DNA from: Mucilaginibacter sp. SG564
Lineage (GTDB): Bacteria > Bacteroidota > Bacteroidia > Sphingobacteriales > Sphingobacteriaceae
DNA: 64,000 bases
NCBI RefSeq assembly: GCF_013149275.1
Contig: NZ_JABGNA010000007.1
Location: forward strand, 402,148-466,147
Reading direction: 5' to 3'
This document shows, piece after piece, positions 60,897 to 64,000 of the stretch; positions within the stretch are counted from its first letter, which is position 1, and the number at the start of each line of letters is the position of its first letter. The notes under the pieces are model-generated. The model had not been told where the DNA came from, made no database searches, and was given only the letters and a program-made list of their open reading frames with translations. Made by a program: the position numbers and the translations under genes.

Positions 60897-62087
60897 TTAT
60901 TCGTTGATCGCTTTTACACCTGGTAACTCTTTACCTTCCATGTATTCCAGTAAAGCGCCGCCACCGGTTGACACGTAGCTAACTTCCTGGGTCAGGTTAA
61001 ATTTGGCAACAGCTGCTGCTGAATCGCCACCACCTATCAGGGAGAAAGCGCCATTTTCAGTAGCTTTAACTACGGCTTCGGCAATAGCTTTGGTTCCTAC
61101 TAAAAACGATTCCATTTCAAAAACACCCATCGGGCCGTTCCATAAAATGGTTTTTGATTCTTCAACCACCTTGCTGAATAAAGTAACGGTTTCCGGACCA
61201 ATATCCAGGCCCATCCAACCGTCAGGAATCTGGCCGGTTTTAGCAACGCCGGTTTTGGCATCGTTAGCAAAAGCATCAGCAATAACGTTATCTACCGGTA
61301 AGTACAATTTTACGCCTTTGTCTTTTGCTTTTTGTTTCAGGCTGATAGCCAGGTCGAGCTTATCGGCTTCAACCAGTGAAGTACCAATGTTACCACCATC
61401 GGCTTTAGCAAAGGTATAAGCCATACCGCCACCGATGATCAGGTTATCTACCTTATCCAGCAGTTTTTCGATCAGCTCAATTTTATCAGAAACTTTTGAA
61501 CCACCCATGATAGCGGTGAAAGGTTTGGCAGCACCGTTTAATATTTTTTCGGCATTGTTCAGTTCGGCAGCCATCAGGTAACCAAAATATTTGGCATCCG
61601 GGAAAAACTGCGCGATAACCGCTGTAGAAGCGTGAGCGCGGTGAGCCGTACCAAAAGCATCGTTCACGTACACATCACCCAGTTTCGAAAGCTTTTCGGC
61701 AAAAGCCACATCGCCTTTTTCTTCTTCTTTATAAAAACGCAGGTTCTCTAATAAAAGCACCTCGCCTTTTCCTAATTTTTGTGATTTTTCAACAGCGTCG
61801 GCACCAATGCAATCATCAGCAAACTGCACCTGCTGACCCAGCAGATCTGATAAATGCGAAACAACATGCTTCAAAGAGTCCTTCTCATTCGGCCCATCTT
61901 TCGGGCGCCCCAGGTGCGACATCAGGATAACTTTACCACCATCTTTTAAAATCTTTTTTATGGTTGGCAAAGCGGCCGTCATCCGGTTATCATCAGTAAT
62001 GTTATAATCCTTATCCAAAGGCACGTTAAAATCAACCCTGATCAGGGCTCTTTTGCCTGCAAAACTTATTTGATCTATTGTTTTCAT
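60897..62087 (-). CDS. pgk: Phosphoglycerate kinase
   Basis: ATG at 62087 (MKTIDQISFAGKRAL) is chosen; an in-frame ATG at 62105 would add six residues with no family match. The 396-residue protein has RALIRVDFNVPLD (family signature), SHLGRP, LLENLRFYKEEE, the MGGSKVSDK loop and LIGGGDSAAAV. It transfers phosphate from 1,3-bisphosphoglycerate to ADP in glycolysis. Two genes upstream on the same strand is gap, a usual partner, but a GNAT gene lies between. Confidence 0.97.
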   Translation of the reverse strand: MKTIDQISFAGKRALIRVDFNVPLDKDYNITDDNRMTAALPTIKKILKDGGKVILMSHLGRPKDGPNEKDSLKHVVSHLSDLLGQQVQFADDCIGADAVEKSQKLGKGEVLLLENLRFYKEEEKGDVAFAEKLSKLGDVYVNDAFGTAHRAHASTAVIAQFFPDAKYFGYLMAAELNNAEKILNGAAKPFTAIMGGSKVSDKIELIEKLLDKVDNLIIGGGMAYTFAKADGGNIGTSLVEADKLDLAISLKQKAKDKGVKLYLPVDNVIADAFANDAKTGVAKTGQIPDGWMGLDIGPETVTLFSKVVEESKTILWNGPMGVFEMESFLVGTKAIAEAVVKATENGAFSLIGGGDSAAAVAKFNLTQEVSYVSTGGGALLEYMEGKELPGVKAINE

Positions 62088-62188
62088 ATTAATTATATGG
62101 GTCATTTACTGTAAGGCGCGCAAATTGGGCATTTTATTCTTAATTCTTAACGAAAAAGTAAAAAAGGTGTTTGAAAATGCCCCAAACT

Positions 62189-62623
62189 TCATGATATTTT
62201 AACATACATCACATAATGCGGCCCAATTCCGGGCACTTCAAACTCCGGCGAAATGATCTCAAAACCGGCATTGTGATAAAAAGCGGCGGCCTTTTTACGC
62301 GCGTTGCACCAAACATAATCGGCTTTTTGGCCGCGCAGATACACCAGGGCAAAATTAACCAGTTGGTTCCCCAGCCCTTTGCCCCTGTATTTTTCGGTAG
62401 TAGCCATGCCCCGCAATTGGTAGGCCTTGCCTTCAAAACCTTCATAATTCTGGGGATGAAACGAAGCCACACAGGCCAGTTCATCATTTTGATAATAGCC
62501 TAAATGAAACGCACCCTCTATCCTGTCTGTCGGGAAAATACATTCATCCAGGGTGAGTTTCCCTTCGCGCAGCACTTCGTTGCGGATAGGCAATAACTCT
62601 TCTACAGTTATAAATTTGATCAT
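62189..62623 (-). CDS. GNAT family N-acetyltransferase
   Basis: The 144-residue protein is a single GNAT domain: acetyl-CoA loop RGMATTEKYRGKGLGNQLV (R/Q-x-x-G-x-G/A pattern), then the end strand FYHNAGFEIISPEFEVPGIGPHYVMY. No signal peptide. The acceptor is not known. It lies between gap and pgk on the same strand, with gaps of 101 and 116 bases. Confidence 0.88.
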   Translation of the reverse strand: MIKFITVEELLPIRNEVLREGKLTLDECIFPTDRIEGAFHLGYYQNDELACVASFHPQNYEGFEGKAYQLRGMATTEKYRGKGLGNQLVNFALVYLRGQKADYVWCNARKKAAAFYHNAGFEIISPEFEVPGIGPHYVMYVKIS

Positions 62624-62633
62624 AGTTTTTTAT

Positions 62634-62738
62634 GAGAGTCAAGAATTAAGAGCCAAGAATCAAGAAAAAAACAATCATTGATTATCGACCCGCTTTCTGG
62701 TTAGCTATTTTCTTAACTCTTGATTCTATTCTTTGGGT
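62634..62738. repeat. Word repeat with hairpin between gap and the GNAT gene
   Basis: GAGAGTCAAGAATTAAGAGCC and CAAGAATCAAGA are answered by TCTTAACTCTTGATTC and a further TCTTTGGGTTC. Same word family as at 24166 and 56421. Confidence 0.6.
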
Positions 62739-62739
62739 T

Positions 62740-63744
62740 CTATTCATTTAGCTCTAACGCAGCTATTTCATCTACCAGATCGGCCAGGCGGCTGCTGTAG
62801 CCCATTTCGTTATCGTACCAGCCAACCACTTTCACCAGTCCGCCTACGATAGAGGTGAGCTGCGCATCAAAAATACAGCTGTGCGGATTATCCAGTATAT
62901 CGGTTGATACGATGGGATCTTCGGTATACTCCAGTACATTTTTCATGGGGCCATCGGCAGCCTGTTTAAATGCCCGGTTAATTTCTTCAATAGTGGGTTG
63001 CTTTTTAAGGCTGCAGGTAAAATCTGTTAATGAGCCATTAAGCACCGGAACACGGATACCGGCACCACCCAAGCGCCCTTCCAGATGTGGAAATATAGCC
63101 GTAATAGCTTTGGCCGCGCCTGTTGTAGTAGGTATAATAGAGGCCGAAGCTGCCCTTGCGCGGCGCAGGTCTTTATGCGGAGCATCATGCAAACTTTGAT
63201 CGCCGGTCATAGAGTGAACGGTGGTGATGTAGCCATCAATAATTCCCCAGTTCTCATCCAGTATCTTCACCATAGCCGCCACATTATTGGTGGTACAGGA
63301 AGCATTGGATAATATGAGTGACCGCAGATCGACCAGACCATCGTTGACAGCCAGCACCACGGTAGGTACATTTTTATCTGTTGACGGGGCCGAGATAATT
63401 ACCTGTTTGGCACCGGCCGCCAAATGCAGTTCAGCGCCCTGCCTGGAAGTGAATTTTCCGGTTGATTCTATCACCAGGTCGATATCCAATGCCCCCCATG
63501 GCAATGCCTGCGGATCGCGCTCGGCTAATACTTTTATCTGGCTGCCATTGATGTAAAGGTTGCTGGCATCATGCTCAACCGTACCTTTAAATCCACGGTG
63601 AACCGAATCATATTTAAATAAATGAGCAAGGGTTTGCGTATCGGTGAGGTCATTGATAGCTACCACCTCGATACCGGGTTTAGCTAAGATATTTCTTAAA
63701 AAAATGCGGCCTATGCGGCCAAATCCATTTATGGCGATCTTCAT
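62740..63744 (-). CDS. gap: Glyceraldehyde-3-phosphate dehydrogenase
   Basis: This 334-residue class I GAPDH has the Rossmann start INGFGRIGRIFLR, Asp32 in NDLTD (favouring NAD+ over NADP+), catalytic Cys150 in SNASCTTNN and His177 in TVHSMT. DNPHS and the WYDNEMGYSSRL C-terminal motif are also present. It oxidises glyceraldehyde 3-phosphate in glycolysis. ATG at 63744 is the only reasonable start. Confidence 0.97.
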   Translation of the reverse strand: MKIAINGFGRIGRIFLRNILAKPGIEVVAINDLTDTQTLAHLFKYDSVHRGFKGTVEHDASNLYINGSQIKVLAERDPQALPWGALDIDLVIESTGKFTSRQGAELHLAAGAKQVIISAPSTDKNVPTVVLAVNDGLVDLRSLILSNASCTTNNVAAMVKILDENWGIIDGYITTVHSMTGDQSLHDAPHKDLRRARAASASIIPTTTGAAKAITAIFPHLEGRLGGAGIRVPVLNGSLTDFTCSLKKQPTIEEINRAFKQAADGPMKNVLEYTEDPIVSTDILDNPHSCIFDAQLTSIVGGLVKVVGWYDNEMGYSSRLADLVDEIAALELNE

Positions 63745-63782
63745 TCTCTCTGTTTTAAAAACAGGTCAAAGTTAGTAATTAA

Positions 63783-63880
63783 GTCATTGGGGCATTGAGC
63801 CATTAGGTCATTTTTTGATAATATAACGCATAATCACTATAAAGTAAATGACTTAATGACTCACGAAGTAAATGACTTAA
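63783..63880. repeat. Word repeat AAGTCATTGGG/AATGACTTAATG
   Basis: AAGTCATTGGGGCATTGAGCCATTAGGTCATT is answered by AAATGACTTAATGACTCACG and AAATGACTTAAT. It sits between gap and the gene cut at the right edge. Confidence 0.55.
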
Positions 63881-63885
63881 TCTCT

Positions 63886-64000
63886 TCAAACAAATAAATT
63901 TCGCAAAGCCACCTGTTCGCGTTCTTTAGAGCGGATACAGAAAGTGACCATCCAGTTAAAAACAATCGGGATCAGCAGGATCACCGAGATCAGGAAGGTG
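63886..64000 (-). CDS. C-terminus of a membrane protein, cut by window edge
   Basis: The open minus-strand frame from the window edge ends in TGA at 63886. Its 37 residues are one hydrophobic helix (FLISVILLIPIVFNWMVTF) followed by a charged tail (IRSKEREQVALRNLFV). Too little is left for a family call. Confidence 0.5.
   Translation of the reverse strand, partial: TFLISVILLIPIVFNWMVTFCIRSKEREQVALRNLFV

Overview
This window reads as chromosome of a Bacteroidetes bacterium of the Sphingobacteriaceae, most likely Mucilaginibacter or a close relative (an inference from gene families, not a database result). The signs are AT-rich intergenic DNA with few Shine-Dalgarno sequences, carboxypeptidase-regulatory-domain outer membrane proteins, Cys-Lys-Lys lipoproteins, a Bacteroidetes-type dcw cluster, a histone H1-like protein and many endo-beta-N-acetylglucosaminidases. 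No rRNA, tRNA, CRISPR array, transposase, integrase or phage gene was seen.

Layout: 1-9.6 kb holds a truncated outer membrane beta-barrel protein, a secreted alpha/beta hydrolase, a DinB-like protein, a DUF885 metallopeptidase-like lipoprotein, a secreted DUF6263-like protein, and a secreted TNT-domain (NAD+ glycohydrolase-like) protein followed 8 bp later by a small acidic gene, which together look like a toxin-immunity pair. 10-16.6 kb has ligA, a small Cys-rich protein, a DUF5686 outer membrane protein, dapA and a histone H1-like gene. 16.9-24.1 kb has a GH125 alpha-mannosidase, a phosphohexomutase, a divergent lyase/LacI-regulator pair around a palindromic operator, and a serine palmitoyltransferase-like PLP enzyme.

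24.3-40.4 kb is one dcw cluster on the minus strand: mraZ-rsmH-ftsL-ftsI-murE-mraY-murD-ftsW-murG-murC-ftsQ-ftsA-ftsZ. It builds meso-diaminopimelate peptidoglycan precursor (dapA nearby supplies the pathway) and the divisome. A 10-bp direct-repeat MraZ box lies in front of mraZ. The wider gaps between later genes carry short-word repeats and hairpins.

40.6-53.6 kb holds a C39-like/VKOR/thioredoxin fusion, a TonB siderophore receptor with a PepSY reductase-like partner, a polysaccharide deacetylase, small lipoprotein and DUF2314 proteins, a cupin, a CocE-type hydrolase and thiD under a TPP riboswitch. 54.2-60.6 kb is a run of five lipoprotein GH18 endo-beta-N-acetylglucosaminidases, three ending in a calcium-type beta/gamma-crystallin module; together they would cut N-glycans from glycoproteins outside the cell. 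60.9-63.7 kb has gap, a GNAT gene and pgk, and a membrane protein is cut by the right edge.

The intergenic DNA is unusual. It contains three families of 70-90 bp palindromic repeats, two copies of a diverged roughly 300-bp element ending in a covarying hairpin, low-complexity word repeats folding into hairpins, and a 90-bp tandem terminator array in the GH18 cluster.
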